A stretch of DNA of 64,000 nucleotides from Paraburkholderia fungorum (GTDB taxonomy: Bacteria; Pseudomonadota; Gammaproteobacteria; Burkholderiales; Burkholderiaceae): contig NZ_MCAS01000056.1 of the NCBI RefSeq assembly GCF_003610895.1, positions 62,001 to 126,000 of the forward strand. The letters are read 5' to 3'. Position 1 is the stretch's first letter. Every line of letters starts with the position of its first letter. The notes under the pieces were generated by a model. It was given only the letters and a program-made list of their open reading frames with translations, ran no database searches and was not told the origin of the DNA. The position numbers and the translations under genes were made by a program. Of this stretch, positions 33,648 to 43,031 are shown one piece after another.

Positions 33648-34295
33648 ATGAAAACTTCGCGCCATCACACGCTGCAGGACCAGACCTACGAAACGCTGCG
33701 CCAATGGCTGACGATCGGGCGCTTCGTGCCGGGCGAACGTATCAAGATCCGTCACGTGGCCGCCGAGCTCGGCGTGGGCGAGATGCCGGTGCGCTCCGCG
33801 TTGCAGCGCCTTGCGGCCGAATCGGCGCTGGTCAACGTGCCCAATTGCGGCGTGACGGTGCCCCGTCTGTCGAAAGAACAATTCGACGATGTGCTGCGCG
33901 TGCGCCTGATTCTCGAAGGCCAGGCCGCCGAACTGGGCACGCCGCATCTCGGCGCGCACGATCTGGAAACCCTGGAACAACTGAACGACAGGATGGAACA
34001 CGCCCTGCGCGCAGCCGACGCCAAGGCTTATCTCGACGCCAACGAAGCGTTCCATCTGATTCTGTATCGCGCGGCCGGTTCGCCGCTTCTGCTGGAGTTG
34101 ATCGAGACCGTGTGGTTGCAGGTCGGGCCGATTTCGAATCTGCTGTTCGGCGATGCGCAGTTTGCCGGCACCTTGAACGATGCGCACGACGAATTGCTGA
34201 GCGCTGTCAAGGCGCGCGACGCGGCCGGCGTGCGGCGCGCGATCGAGCACGATCTGAGTCATGCGGCGGGCTGTTTGCGGGCCCAGTGTTTGTAG
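33648..34295 (+). CDS. GntR-family (FCD) transcriptional regulator
   Basis: Start taken at 33648 (MKTSRHHTLQDQTYET); 215 residues. The N-terminal winged helix has YETLRQWLTIGRFVPGERI and VAAELGVGEMPVRSALQRLAAE, and the C-terminal all-helical FCD effector domain starts near residue 80 (DDVLRVRLILEGQAAELG), with the metal-site residues around NEAFHLILYRAAGSPLLLELIE. It follows the puuA unit and is the most likely reader of the palindromes at 30627-30677. FCD regulators sense carboxylic acids or related metabolites. Confidence 0.87.
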   Translation: MKTSRHHTLQDQTYETLRQWLTIGRFVPGERIKIRHVAAELGVGEMPVRSALQRLAAESALVNVPNCGVTVPRLSKEQFDDVLRVRLILEGQAAELGTPHLGAHDLETLEQLNDRMEHALRAADAKAYLDANEAFHLILYRAAGSPLLLELIETVWLQVGPISNLLFGDAQFAGTLNDAHDELLSAVKARDAAGVRRAIEHDLSHAAGCLRAQCL

Positions 34296-34309
34296 AGCCC
34301 GGGCTTGAA

Positions 34310-35206
34310 TCAGGCCTTCAACGTTGCCTGTTCGAGAATCATGTCGTACAACGCCTGTGCTGCCGGCGATAAATGGGCCGTCTTGCGCGCCACGAGCACC
34401 AGCGTGCGTGAGACCACCGGATTCGTGAGTTCGACGGTGCGCACCGTCGGATACGCGCCCTTCTGGATGGCGAGCGCCGGCACCACGGCTGCGCCCACCC
34501 CCTGGGCGACCAGGCCGACCGCGGTCGAACTGCGCTGCACCTCATAAAAAGAGCGCAGCGACAGTTCGCTCTTCTCCAGCGCGACATCGAGCAAGGCGCG
34601 GTTGCCGCTGACCTCGCCGGCAAAAATCAACGGATACGGTTGCAGTTGCGGCCAGGCGATCCGCCGCCGTTTTGCCAGCGGATGATCCTCATGGCAGATC
34701 AGCACGTAGCGGTCTTCCGTCAACGGCACGCTGGCGAGATCCGGATGATGCTCGCCGGCGATATTGATGCCGAATTCCACTTCCCGGCGCAGTACGGCCG
34801 CCTCCACCGCGGACGACGCGTGATCGAGAATCTTGATGCGATTATGCGGATGACGCGCCGCATACGCCTGCAGAATGCGCGGCAGATACTGCACGCCGAC
34901 GGTCGGCACACAGGCGATCGAGACGTCGCCGCGACGGGCCACGCCCGTCTCGCGAATCTCCACCAGCGCATCGGCAAGCTCGCCTAACAAACGGCGCGCT
35001 TGCGGCAGAAAACTGCGCCCTATTTCCGTCAGCGCCATGGAACGGGTGGTCCGCTCGATCAGCGTGACGCCGAGAAACGCTTCGAGCTTACGCAGACGTT
35101 GCGTAATGGCCGTTTGCGTGACGTGCAGCGAATCGGCGGCGCCCTGGAAGCTGCCGCGATCCGCAATCGCGACGAACGCCTGGACGCCCAGCGTGTCGAT
35201 TTTCAT
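34310..35206 (-). CDS. LysR-family transcriptional regulator
   Basis: Protein of 298 residues. N-terminal HTH: FVAIADRGSFQGAADSLHVTQTAITQRLRKLEAFLG; the C-terminal periplasmic-binding-like sensor spans about 92-295. It is divergent from the tam gene at 35362, the usual LysR arrangement, and converges on the GntR gene. An inverted repeat at 35211-35243 directly before its start may be its own site. Confidence 0.88.
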   Translation of the reverse strand: MKIDTLGVQAFVAIADRGSFQGAADSLHVTQTAITQRLRKLEAFLGVTLIERTTRSMALTEIGRSFLPQARRLLGELADALVEIRETGVARRGDVSIACVPTVGVQYLPRILQAYAARHPHNRIKILDHASSAVEAAVLRREVEFGINIAGEHHPDLASVPLTEDRYVLICHEDHPLAKRRRIAWPQLQPYPLIFAGEVSGNRALLDVALEKSELSLRSFYEVQRSSTAVGLVAQGVGAAVVPALAIQKGAYPTVRTVELTNPVVSRTLVLVARKTAHLSPAAQALYDMILEQATLKA

Positions 35207-35210
35207 TAGA

Positions 35211-35243
35211 AAAATGAAGGAATAGGAATGATAAATTCATTTT
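35211..35243. promoter_or_regulatory. inverted repeat before the LysR gene, candidate operator
   Basis: AAAATGAA at 35211-35218 and TTCATTTT at 35236-35243 form 8-base arms with a 17-base spacer, in the A+T-rich LysR-tam gap. It lies five bases before the LysR start, a position that would suit negative autoregulation. Not tested against a known motif. Confidence 0.4.
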
Positions 35244-35361
35244 ACTCCGCCTTCGTCACCGCACAGAATGAGCGGATTGGATCGGGTCGGCATCGCAGGC
35301 GGCGAGTGGATGCCGGCGAATATGGCTTGGTGGCCAGAATGGCGGGATAAAGGAGCGAGAA

Positions 35362-36138
35362 ATGACTTCATCGACGGATTGGGCGGCAAAACAGTACGTG
35401 TTGTTCGAAAACGAGCGCACGCGCCCGGTCAGGGATCTGCTGGCGGCGGTCCCGTCAACGGACGTGCGGGTTGCCGTGGACATCGGTTGCGGCCCCGGCA
35501 ACTCGACCGAGGCGTTGGCGGCCCGCCTGCCCGGCGCGGCGGTCAGCGGGCTGGACAGTTCCGCCGACATGATCGAGGCGGCCCGCAAACGCCTGCCGCA
35601 ATTCCAGTTCGACGTGAGCGACATTACGACGTGGGATGCACCGGGCCCTTACGATCTGATTCTCGCCAATGCCGTGCTGCAGTGGGTGCCGGATCATGAG
35701 CCGCTGTTTGCCTCGCTGGTGAAGAAACTGGCGCCGGGCGGCAGCCTCGCCGTGCAGATGCCGGACAACCTCGACGAACCCGCGCACCGCCTGTTGCGCG
35801 AAATCGCGGCGGACGGCCCCTGGGCCCACAAGCTCAAGGGTGTGGAGCGCACCATGCGCTACGACGCCAACTGGTATTACGGGCTGCTCAAGCCGTTGTG
35901 CGCGCGGGTCGACGTGTGGCGCACCGTCTACCATCACCCGCTCGCGGGCGGCGCGGACGCAGTGGTCGAATGGTTCAAGGGCAGCGCGCTGCGGCCGTTT
36001 CTGGCCGAGCTCGACGAGCGCGAGAAAAGCGCTTTCCTGGCGCGCTACCGGGATGCAATCGCGCAGGCGTATCCGACGCTCGCTGACGGCACGGTGCTGT
36101 TGCCGTTTCCGCGGTTGTTCATCGTCGCGACGCGCTAG
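35362..36138 (+). CDS. tam: trans-aconitate 2-methyltransferase
   Basis: Protein of 258 residues; AAGGAG before the ATG. The N-terminal MTSSTDWAAKQYVLFENERTRPVRDLL is the Tam start (W-x-x-x-x-Y-x-x-F-x-x-x-R-x-R-P). SAM motif I is VAVDIGCGPGNSTEALA, then GLDSSADMIEAAR, and DLILANAVLQWVPDH. Tam methylates trans-aconitate, which forms spontaneously from cis-aconitate and inhibits aconitase. It is divergent from the LysR gene. Confidence 0.9.
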   Translation: MTSSTDWAAKQYVLFENERTRPVRDLLAAVPSTDVRVAVDIGCGPGNSTEALAARLPGAAVSGLDSSADMIEAARKRLPQFQFDVSDITTWDAPGPYDLILANAVLQWVPDHEPLFASLVKKLAPGGSLAVQMPDNLDEPAHRLLREIAADGPWAHKLKGVERTMRYDANWYYGLLKPLCARVDVWRTVYHHPLAGGADAVVEWFKGSALRPFLAELDEREKSAFLARYRDAIAQAYPTLADGTVLLPFPRLFIVATR

Positions 36139-36313
36139 CGGAGCCGGGCCGGCCGCCGGTTGCCGGCCGCTGCCGCGCGCTGCTGCTGGTGCCGGCGTTG
36201 CCAGGGTCAGTCAGGCATTGCCGCTCCTGAATTCTGCGTGATATTGTGTAACGGAAAGCGGGGGACGGCCAGCCGTCCTCACCGGAACGCAATTTACAGC
36301 AGCGAGCGTCGCC

Positions 36314-36679
36314 ATGAGTGATGTACGCCATCATCTGAGTCCACGGGACCGTTTGGAGCTGTTGTGCTGGCTCACCTGCGGCTGCCTTGGCGCTTACTAC
36401 CTGAATGAGGACTGGCCCGACGCGGCCTTTCACGTGCAGGCCGCCCATAAGTGGCTCGACCATCGGTCCCGGGAAGCGGACTGGCTGAGCATCGCCAGAT
36501 TGTCGGCTACCGCGCTGGAGATTGCGCGGCGGCACGCGAAATTTGTCGAGACCGACTGGGCACGGGACGCCGTCGAGGAAATTCTCGATACGGACGAACT
36601 CGACCCTCAGGCACGGCTCGTCAAACAGGTGCTGGCGGATTGCCAGAGCGCGCTTGCGGACAAGCGCCTCGCGGATTGA
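36314..36679 (+). CDS. hypothetical helical protein, related to the protein at 918
   Basis: Protein of 121 residues. No known domain. The ELLC-W-L start, a Gly-x-Leu-x-Ala step, DW, and two WL pairs align with the protein at 918-1268 at the same spacing, so the two are probably paralogues. It is acidic-to-neutral, all helical, without signal peptide. It stands alone between tam and a porin. Function unknown. Confidence 0.6.
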   Translation: MSDVRHHLSPRDRLELLCWLTCGCLGAYYLNEDWPDAAFHVQAAHKWLDHRSREADWLSIARLSATALEIARRHAKFVETDWARDAVEEILDTDELDPQARLVKQVLADCQSALADKRLAD

Positions 36680-36709
36680 AGGCAGCGGTTGAAAGAGACC
36701 CAGCGCAGA

Positions 36710-37924
36710 TTAAAAATTGTGCCGTATGCCGACGATCACGGAGAGCTGTTTGTCCGTATCCGAGTTGACGATATTCGGAATCTGCGCGAGGTTCTCAGTC
36801 TGCCCGGTCGACGGATTAATCCCCAGTCCGGCGCCTGACGATTTCTGCCCGATCGCCACGGCATAGACCGCCGTCCGCTTCGACAAGCTGTACACCGCCC
36901 CCAGATTGATCTGATGCACGCGCGTCGAAGCCGCGCTGCTCGGTTTCGCATCGTTGAAGATATACGCGAGACCCAGCTGCAAATCCGGTGCGAGCATGTA
37001 AGTCGTATTCAACTCGGCTATGTCGAACGAAATATCCGCGCCGGCAGGTGTCGCCGCGCTCGCGAAATACTGGCTCTGCGACAAACGCGTATGGGTATAA
37101 CTGAGCGCCACGTTTGCCTTGCCGAATGAGTACGAGCCCCCTGCTCCGAAAATCCGCACCTTGCTCGCCTGCTGCAGCAGACAATACGACGCATCGGCAT
37201 TCGAGCAACTGAAGTCGCCGATATACCCGGCCGTCCCGCCTAAAGCCGCCTGCAACGGCTGATTCAACTCGAGATACCCCGCGCTCAGCGACAAGGGCCC
37301 CTGTGCGTAATTCGCCGCCAGCGCCCAGCCCTTGTTCTGCGAAAAATTCCCTGCCACACCGCCCAGACTGAACAGCCCGCCAACCGTCAAGCCACCGAAG
37401 CTCGGGCTGATGTACTTGATCGAGTTGTTGAAGTTGAACGCCTCGTTGAGATTGTCGACGTCGCCGAAATGCGAACCGTACAGCGTCGCCCAGTTATTGC
37501 TCGATGCGTACGCACCCATGTAGTCGGAGAACGGGTCGTATTGACGGCCGAATGTCAGCGCGCCGTACGTTGCGTTGTTCAAACCGACCCACGCGTTGCG
37601 GTTGAACAGCGTGTTCGATTGCAGCATCGTGCCGCTGCCGATCAGGAAGCTGTTCTCCAACGTGAAGTTCACCGTAGTGCCGCCGCCGATATCCTCAGCA
37701 CCCGTCAGGCCCCAGCGCGACGGCACAAGGTTGCCCCCGGCCAGTTGGTAATTCGCGTGGCCGTTGGTGCTGCCGTTAGCGAGCGTCGTCTGCTGATTGG
37801 TCGTGTAGACGAGGCCGGCGTCGACCGTGCCATAGAGCGTCACCGAGGATTGCGCATGTGCGCCCATCGCGAGGCCGCACGTGGCCAGCGCAAGCGCCGA
37901 GCGCTTGACGAATCTGTCTGCCAT
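36710..37924 (-). CDS. outer-membrane porin, Burkholderia type
   Basis: Start placed at 37924 (MADRFVKRSALALATCG); 404 residues. The signal peptide ends AHA-QSSVTLYG, and the mature start and GAEDIGGGTTVNFTLENSF motif are typical of this porin family; the C-terminal sequence VGIRHNF carries the final aromatic. It is larger than the porin at 11394 and has a Cys pair in a loop (DFSCSNADASYC). It lies next to the aromatic-amine cassette and could supply it, but there is no direct evidence. Confidence 0.88.
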   Translation of the reverse strand: MADRFVKRSALALATCGLAMGAHAQSSVTLYGTVDAGLVYTTNQQTTLANGSTNGHANYQLAGGNLVPSRWGLTGAEDIGGGTTVNFTLENSFLIGSGTMLQSNTLFNRNAWVGLNNATYGALTFGRQYDPFSDYMGAYASSNNWATLYGSHFGDVDNLNEAFNFNNSIKYISPSFGGLTVGGLFSLGGVAGNFSQNKGWALAANYAQGPLSLSAGYLELNQPLQAALGGTAGYIGDFSCSNADASYCLLQQASKVRIFGAGGSYSFGKANVALSYTHTRLSQSQYFASAATPAGADISFDIAELNTTYMLAPDLQLGLAYIFNDAKPSSAASTRVHQINLGAVYSLSKRTAVYAVAIGQKSSGAGLGINPSTGQTENLAQIPNIVNSDTDKQLSVIVGIRHNF

Positions 37925-38103
37925 ATTGTTTTGTCGAAAGTTAGGTGGTGAAATCAGCGCGAACAGCGTGAACAAACGGGACGAACCAAACACACGGGAC
38001 GAACGGCGCCGCTCCCTCGGCCACAGCCCGGGAATGAACGGCAACAGTCGATCGTTGGAACGTCACCAGGTGGGGCGCGCTGAGTGCCTTGCGCGCCGTT
38101 CGA

Positions 38104-39555
38104 TTACTGCCCGAAGCGTGCGTAGATATCCGGGCGCTTCTGGCGCAAGATAAGACCGATCGCGACGCCGATGAGCGCCACCGCGAATACGATCCAGGGG
38201 AAAGACTTGACGATCGGGCTATCGGAGCCGCTGAGCGCATCGAGATTGCGCACCAGAATGACGCCGATATACAGCAGGCCAATGCCGCCCAGCAAAGGCG
38301 CGGCAAACGAGTGCCACACGCGCGTGTCCTTACGCGTCTTGCGGAAGAATGCGATAACGGAAAAACTCGTCACCGCTTGCAGCATCACGATACCGATCGT
38401 GCCGAGCGCCGAACTCCAGCTGAATACGATGTTGAAAGCGTCGCTGCCCGCCGCGATGAAAAGCCCGAGCAGCACGCACACGGAGAGCGTTTGCAGATAG
38501 CTCGCCACATACGGTGAACGGTATTTTTCGTGCACCCGATTGAGCACCCGCGGCAGGATGCCCTCAAGGCTCAGCGCATGGATATAGCGCACCAGCGTGT
38601 TATGGAACGACAGCAGACTCGCGAAGATACTGCTGAGCAGCAGGAAACTCATCACGGTCGTTACCGTACTGCCCAGATACTTGCCGGATTGAATGAACCA
38701 GAAGTCGCCCGGCTGTTTCGTTGCGACGTCGACCACATCCTTCAGTCCGTACGCACAGACAATCGTCCACGTGACGAAAGCAAAGAACACGAGAATCAGC
38801 ACCACCGATACATACGTCGCGCGCGGTACCGTCACCTTCGGATCGCGGCACTCCTTGCCGTAGATCGCCGTCGCTTCAAAGCCGATAAACGACGCGAAGG
38901 CGAACATCACCGCGATGCCGAGGTGGCCGCTGAACACATGTTCCGGCGTGAGCGGCGCAAGCGTGAGGCCATTCGGGCCACCGCCATGGATGACGATCGC
39001 AATCGCGAGCAACAGCAGGATGCCAAGTTCGAGACACATCAACACGCCGAGCAGCCGGCTATTCAGATCAATACCGCGGATACCGGTGAATTGCACGACT
39101 GCCACGCAGATCAACGAGTAACCATACCAGGGCATCGCGGTGTGCAGCAGCGGCGAAAGAATCACCGTGCAGAAGAATCCAAACAGACCGTATAGCGCGA
39201 TCTGGATGAAGGTGTACGACATCAAGGCAACCAGTGCGCCGGCCATGCCCAACGGCCGTCCGAGTCCGGCGGCGATATACGCGTAAAACGCGCCGGCGCG
39301 CACGACGTGCCGGCTCATCGACGCAAAGCCCACGCTGAAAATCAGCAGCACGACGCCGGCAATCACGAACGCGCCCGGAATGCCCGCGCCATTGCCGAGG
39401 CTAATCGCGGGCGGCACCGCACCGAGCATGCCGGTAAGCGGCGCAGCGGCGGAAATGACGAGGAACACGATCTGCCACAGGCCCAGCGTATTGCCCTTCA
39501 ATTCCACGGGATTCTCCGCGTCGATCAGACGGGTCGGAGAGTAGGGTTCATTCAT
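38104..39555 (-). CDS. APC-superfamily amino acid/amine permease
   Basis: Protein of 483 residues with about 12 membrane segments. The N-terminal GNTLGLWQIVFLVISAAAPL and GAFVIAGVVLLIFSVGFASM, with the broken first helix containing the G-A-A-P-L substrate turn, are typical of the APC amine/amino acid porters, and MFAFASFIGFEATAIYGKE is the conserved sixth-helix region. It is the likely importer for the amine oxidised by the copper amine oxidase encoded nearby. It runs on the same strand as the AraC regulator, 291 bases downstream of it. Confidence 0.85.
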   Translation of the reverse strand: MNEPYSPTRLIDAENPVELKGNTLGLWQIVFLVISAAAPLTGMLGAVPPAISLGNGAGIPGAFVIAGVVLLIFSVGFASMSRHVVRAGAFYAYIAAGLGRPLGMAGALVALMSYTFIQIALYGLFGFFCTVILSPLLHTAMPWYGYSLICVAVVQFTGIRGIDLNSRLLGVLMCLELGILLLLAIAIVIHGGGPNGLTLAPLTPEHVFSGHLGIAVMFAFASFIGFEATAIYGKECRDPKVTVPRATYVSVVLILVFFAFVTWTIVCAYGLKDVVDVATKQPGDFWFIQSGKYLGSTVTTVMSFLLLSSIFASLLSFHNTLVRYIHALSLEGILPRVLNRVHEKYRSPYVASYLQTLSVCVLLGLFIAAGSDAFNIVFSWSSALGTIGIVMLQAVTSFSVIAFFRKTRKDTRVWHSFAAPLLGGIGLLYIGVILVRNLDALSGSDSPIVKSFPWIVFAVALIGVAIGLILRQKRPDIYARFGQ

Positions 39556-39846
39556 CGCTGCCTCTACTTGTGTTGGCTAGTCTGGAACTCGCCTAAACCC
39601 GGGGAATACTGGTCCAGACGCTCGGTTGACCGACGTTCGATGATTCGGTGTGAGCGCATGGTAGGTAGCTAAAAAATAAAGCGTCTTCGCGAACCGCGCC
39701 AATTTTTCGATAATTTGCGCCAATACCGCTCGACTCTGTGAGGCTCTGCGATTCGCGGTAAATACTTAGGATGCTGAAGTTTTTTGTGTGACGATTGCGC
39801 CTCTCGGGTTCTTTCAAAACGAAAGAAATTGCCGCCCTGCCACCGC

Positions 39847-40845
39847 TTACTGTTTTTTCCAGTTGCGCGTGGCACGCCACAAAACGGTGGCATCGGCATA
39901 ACCCACGGCACGCGCGATCGCCGCATTGGTGAGCCCGTCGCGTTCAAGCAGTCCTTCCACGCTACGCTGCCGCTCTTCGCGCACGATCTGCCGCACGGAG
40001 GTCCCCGCCTCGGTCAGATGCCGCTGCAACGAGCGATGCGAGAGTCCGAGATCTTTCGCGATGTCCGCGACAATCAGCTTTTCGTGCGCAAGCCGTCGCG
40101 TCACCAGATCGCGCACCTGTTCGACGATGCTGTGAGGCATCGCATCGCGCGCGATCAGGTCGGTGGCATGGCGCTCCATCATGCGCGCCATTTGCGTGTC
40201 GGCGCTCTTGAGCGGTGCATCGAGATCCTGCGGGCGCAGGATTACACCATTGAAAGGCTGCTGAAAGCGCACGGGTACACGAAAAATGCGGGCATACGGT
40301 TTGAGGTCGGCGGGCGCCGTATGTTCGAAATGCACTTCAACCGGATTCCATGCCGCGCCGCGTATGGCCCGGATCATATGGCACATCGTCGACAGGCTGT
40401 ACTCCGCATCCTGCCGGCGCGGCCAGATCTGCGGATTGGCAATCTGATAGTTCCATACCGGCCATTCGCCATCGCGCAGCAACTCGCAGGTCGTGGTGTT
40501 CTGCCACGACGCGAGCGCGAGCGAGAACTTGCGCACCGCCGCATTCAAGGTGGGCGACGATAGAAACACGAGACCGGCCGGCCCGAGTTCCGTGACTTGC
40601 AATTCGCTGCCGAGACGCAAGCCGAGCAAGGGTTCATCGAGAACTTCCGCCGCGCGCTCGAATGCCGCCACATAACGTGTGAGCGGCAGGATTTCATAGG
40701 GATTCGACAGGAGCTTGCGGCTCATGCCGAACGCTTCGAGCAGGGCGTCGCAATTGGCGCCTGATGCATCGAGCGCGCGCACAACCGGCCCCATCACCGC
40801 CGCGCGGATCATCGGAAAACTGCCGTTGAGCGTGACTTTTTTCAT
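39847..40845 (-). CDS. AraC-family transcriptional regulator of the amine-oxidase cassette
   Basis: Protein of 332 residues. The C-terminal HTH pair contains VADIAKDLGLSHRSLQRHL and GLTNAAIARAVGYADATVLWRATRNW. The N-terminal domain is of the Arabinose_bd (OruR-like) type. It is divergent from the amine oxidase gene (200-base gap) and upstream of the permease gene, so it probably activates both. E. coli FeaR has the same role for tynA and feaB but a different N-terminal domain, so the symbol is not used. Confidence 0.85.
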   Translation of the reverse strand: MKKVTLNGSFPMIRAAVMGPVVRALDASGANCDALLEAFGMSRKLLSNPYEILPLTRYVAAFERAAEVLDEPLLGLRLGSELQVTELGPAGLVFLSSPTLNAAVRKFSLALASWQNTTTCELLRDGEWPVWNYQIANPQIWPRRQDAEYSLSTMCHMIRAIRGAAWNPVEVHFEHTAPADLKPYARIFRVPVRFQQPFNGVILRPQDLDAPLKSADTQMARMMERHATDLIARDAMPHSIVEQVRDLVTRRLAHEKLIVADIAKDLGLSHRSLQRHLTEAGTSVRQIVREERQRSVEGLLERDGLTNAAIARAVGYADATVLWRATRNWKKQ

Positions 40846-41045
40846 GCTGAGCGTCTCCTCTCAAGTCTTCGCTGGTGTGCTGCCGTGTCATTGCACCTGG
40901 CGCACTTTATCGTTCATTTGGCGCGATAAGCAAGCGCGAAAATAATATTGGGTTCCTACGATTTGCCATCGACTCAGCGTTTGCCGCGCTCGGCTCTTCT
41001 GCGCGGGACCGCGGTCCGGTTCAGCACACTCCTTACGGGAACCTT

Positions 41046-43031
41046 ATGAACACGAATGCCACGAAAGCCGCTCATGCACCCGTTCATCCACTCGATCCGC
41101 TGAGTCCGGACGAGATGCAGCTTGCCTGCGATCTCGTGAAGGCCGCCGAAAAACTCGACGCGCAGGTGCGCTTTCCGATGGTCGAATTGCGCGAGCCGCC
41201 CAAGGCCGAAGTGATTGCATTCAAGACCGGCGAGTACTTTTCGCGCACGGCTTTCGTGCTGGCAATCGACCGCACGAACGGCACGACGATCGAATACAAC
41301 GTGGACCTGAGAGAAAAGAGAATCGCCTCGCGCAACGCGCTGCCGTGTGACCGGGCGCCTTACGGCCAGCCGCCGATCATGATCGAAGACTTCATGAACG
41401 CCGAGCAGATCGTCAAGAACGACGCCGCCTGGCGCGCGGCGGTATTGAAGCGCGGCCTGACCGAGCAGGATCTGGAGCGCGTCCAGGTCGATCCGTTTTC
41501 CGCCGGCTGCTTCGACCGCGAGAACGAGAACGGCCGGCGCCTCGTGCGCTGCGTGAGTTACTACCGCGAGAGCGTGACCGATAACGGTTACGCGCACCCG
41601 ATCGAAGGCGTGGTGGCGGTGGTCGATCTGCTCGAGAAGCGAGTGATCGAACTGGTGGACGACGGCCGCATCATTCCGATCCCGCGCGCGAAACACAACT
41701 ACGACACACCGAGCCTCGGCGAGGCGCGCAGCACGCTCAAGCCGTTGTCGATCAGCCAACCCGAGGGCCCGAGCTTTACGATCGACGGCTGGCATGTGAG
41801 CTGGCAGAACTGGAACTTCCGGGTCGGGTTCACGCCGCGCGAGGGGCTGGTGCTGCATCAGCTGTCATGGGACGACGGCAAGAGCGCGCGGCCGATCATC
41901 TACCGTGCGAGCGTGACGGAAATGTGCGTGCCCTACTCCGATCCGAGCACGAACCACTACTGGAAAAGCGCCTTCGATGCCGGCGAATACGGCCTCGGGA
42001 AACTTGCGAACCAGCTTGAACTCGGTTGCGATTGCCTCGGCACGATCCGCTATTTCGACATCCCGTCTGCTGACGATTTCGGCAATGCGTTCCTGATGAA
42101 GAACGCCGTGTGCATGCACGAAGAAGATTACGGCACCTTGTGGAAACACTATGAGTTTCGTACCGGCGTCTTCGAAATGCGCCGTTCGCGTCGCCTCGTG
42201 ATCTCCTTCTTCGCGACGGTTGGCAACTATGACTACGGTTTCTACTGGTACCTGTATCAGGACGGCACGATCCAGCTCGAATGCAAGCTGACCGGTATCG
42301 TGCAAACCTCCGCGGTGGCCGACGGCGATACGTATCCATGGGGAGGCATGATTACCGAAAACCTTGGTGGCCCGACCCATCAGCACTTTTTCAACGCGCG
42401 GATGCACATGATGGTGGACGGCGAGCGCAACACCGTAACCGAACACGAATTCGTGCCGCGCCCGATGGGTGAAACGAATCCGTACGGCAATGTTTTCGAC
42501 ACCACGAAGCGCGTGTTCAGAACCGAGAGCGAAGCCGCGCGCGTCGCGAACGGCAGCACCGGACGTTACTGGAAGGTGACCAACCCGAACGTGAAGAACG
42601 CGGTCGGTGCGAATCCCGGCTACAAGCTGATCGTGAACGATTCCCCGCTGATGCTGGCCGACGCGCGCTCCAAGGTCCGTCAACGCGGCGGTTTTGCGAC
42701 CCGTCACGTGTGGGTGACACCGTTCGATCCGGCCGAGCGCTACGCGAGCGGCGACTATCCGAACCAACACGCGGGCGGTGACGGTTTGCCCCGCTACATC
42801 GAGGCGAACCGCAGCATCGAGAATGAGGACATTGTCTTGTGGCACAGCTTCGGTCACACGCATGTCTGCAAACCCGAGGACTTCCCGGTGATGCCGGTGG
42901 AATACGCCGGGTTCATGCTGAAGCCGAACAACTTCTTCTCTGCCAACCCGACGATGGATTTACCGTCCGAGCGTGATCAGAACAGCGTTGAAGACGGCAA
43001 GTCCCCGGATCATGGCTGCTGCAAGCGCTGA
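41046..43031 (+). CDS. tynA: copper-containing primary-amine oxidase
   Basis: Start at 41046 (MNTNATKAAHAP), with CGGGAAC before it; 661 residues. The topaquinone precursor is Tyr395 in Val-Gly-Asn-Tyr-Asp-Tyr, the catalytic base Asp311 in YWKSAFDAGEYGLG, copper ligands His445 and His447 (THQHFF) and His606 in GHTHVCKPEDFPVMP. It oxidises primary amines such as tyramine or phenethylamine to aldehyde, ammonia and H2O2. There is no signal peptide; cytoplasmic members of the bacterial family are known. The dehydrogenase at 44429 would oxidise the aldehyde. Confidence 0.93.
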   Translation: MNTNATKAAHAPVHPLDPLSPDEMQLACDLVKAAEKLDAQVRFPMVELREPPKAEVIAFKTGEYFSRTAFVLAIDRTNGTTIEYNVDLREKRIASRNALPCDRAPYGQPPIMIEDFMNAEQIVKNDAAWRAAVLKRGLTEQDLERVQVDPFSAGCFDRENENGRRLVRCVSYYRESVTDNGYAHPIEGVVAVVDLLEKRVIELVDDGRIIPIPRAKHNYDTPSLGEARSTLKPLSISQPEGPSFTIDGWHVSWQNWNFRVGFTPREGLVLHQLSWDDGKSARPIIYRASVTEMCVPYSDPSTNHYWKSAFDAGEYGLGKLANQLELGCDCLGTIRYFDIPSADDFGNAFLMKNAVCMHEEDYGTLWKHYEFRTGVFEMRRSRRLVISFFATVGNYDYGFYWYLYQDGTIQLECKLTGIVQTSAVADGDTYPWGGMITENLGGPTHQHFFNARMHMMVDGERNTVTEHEFVPRPMGETNPYGNVFDTTKRVFRTESEAARVANGSTGRYWKVTNPNVKNAVGANPGYKLIVNDSPLMLADARSKVRQRGGFATRHVWVTPFDPAERYASGDYPNQHAGGDGLPRYIEANRSIENEDIVLWHSFGHTHVCKPEDFPVMPVEYAGFMLKPNNFFSANPTMDLPSERDQNSVEDGKSPDHGCCKR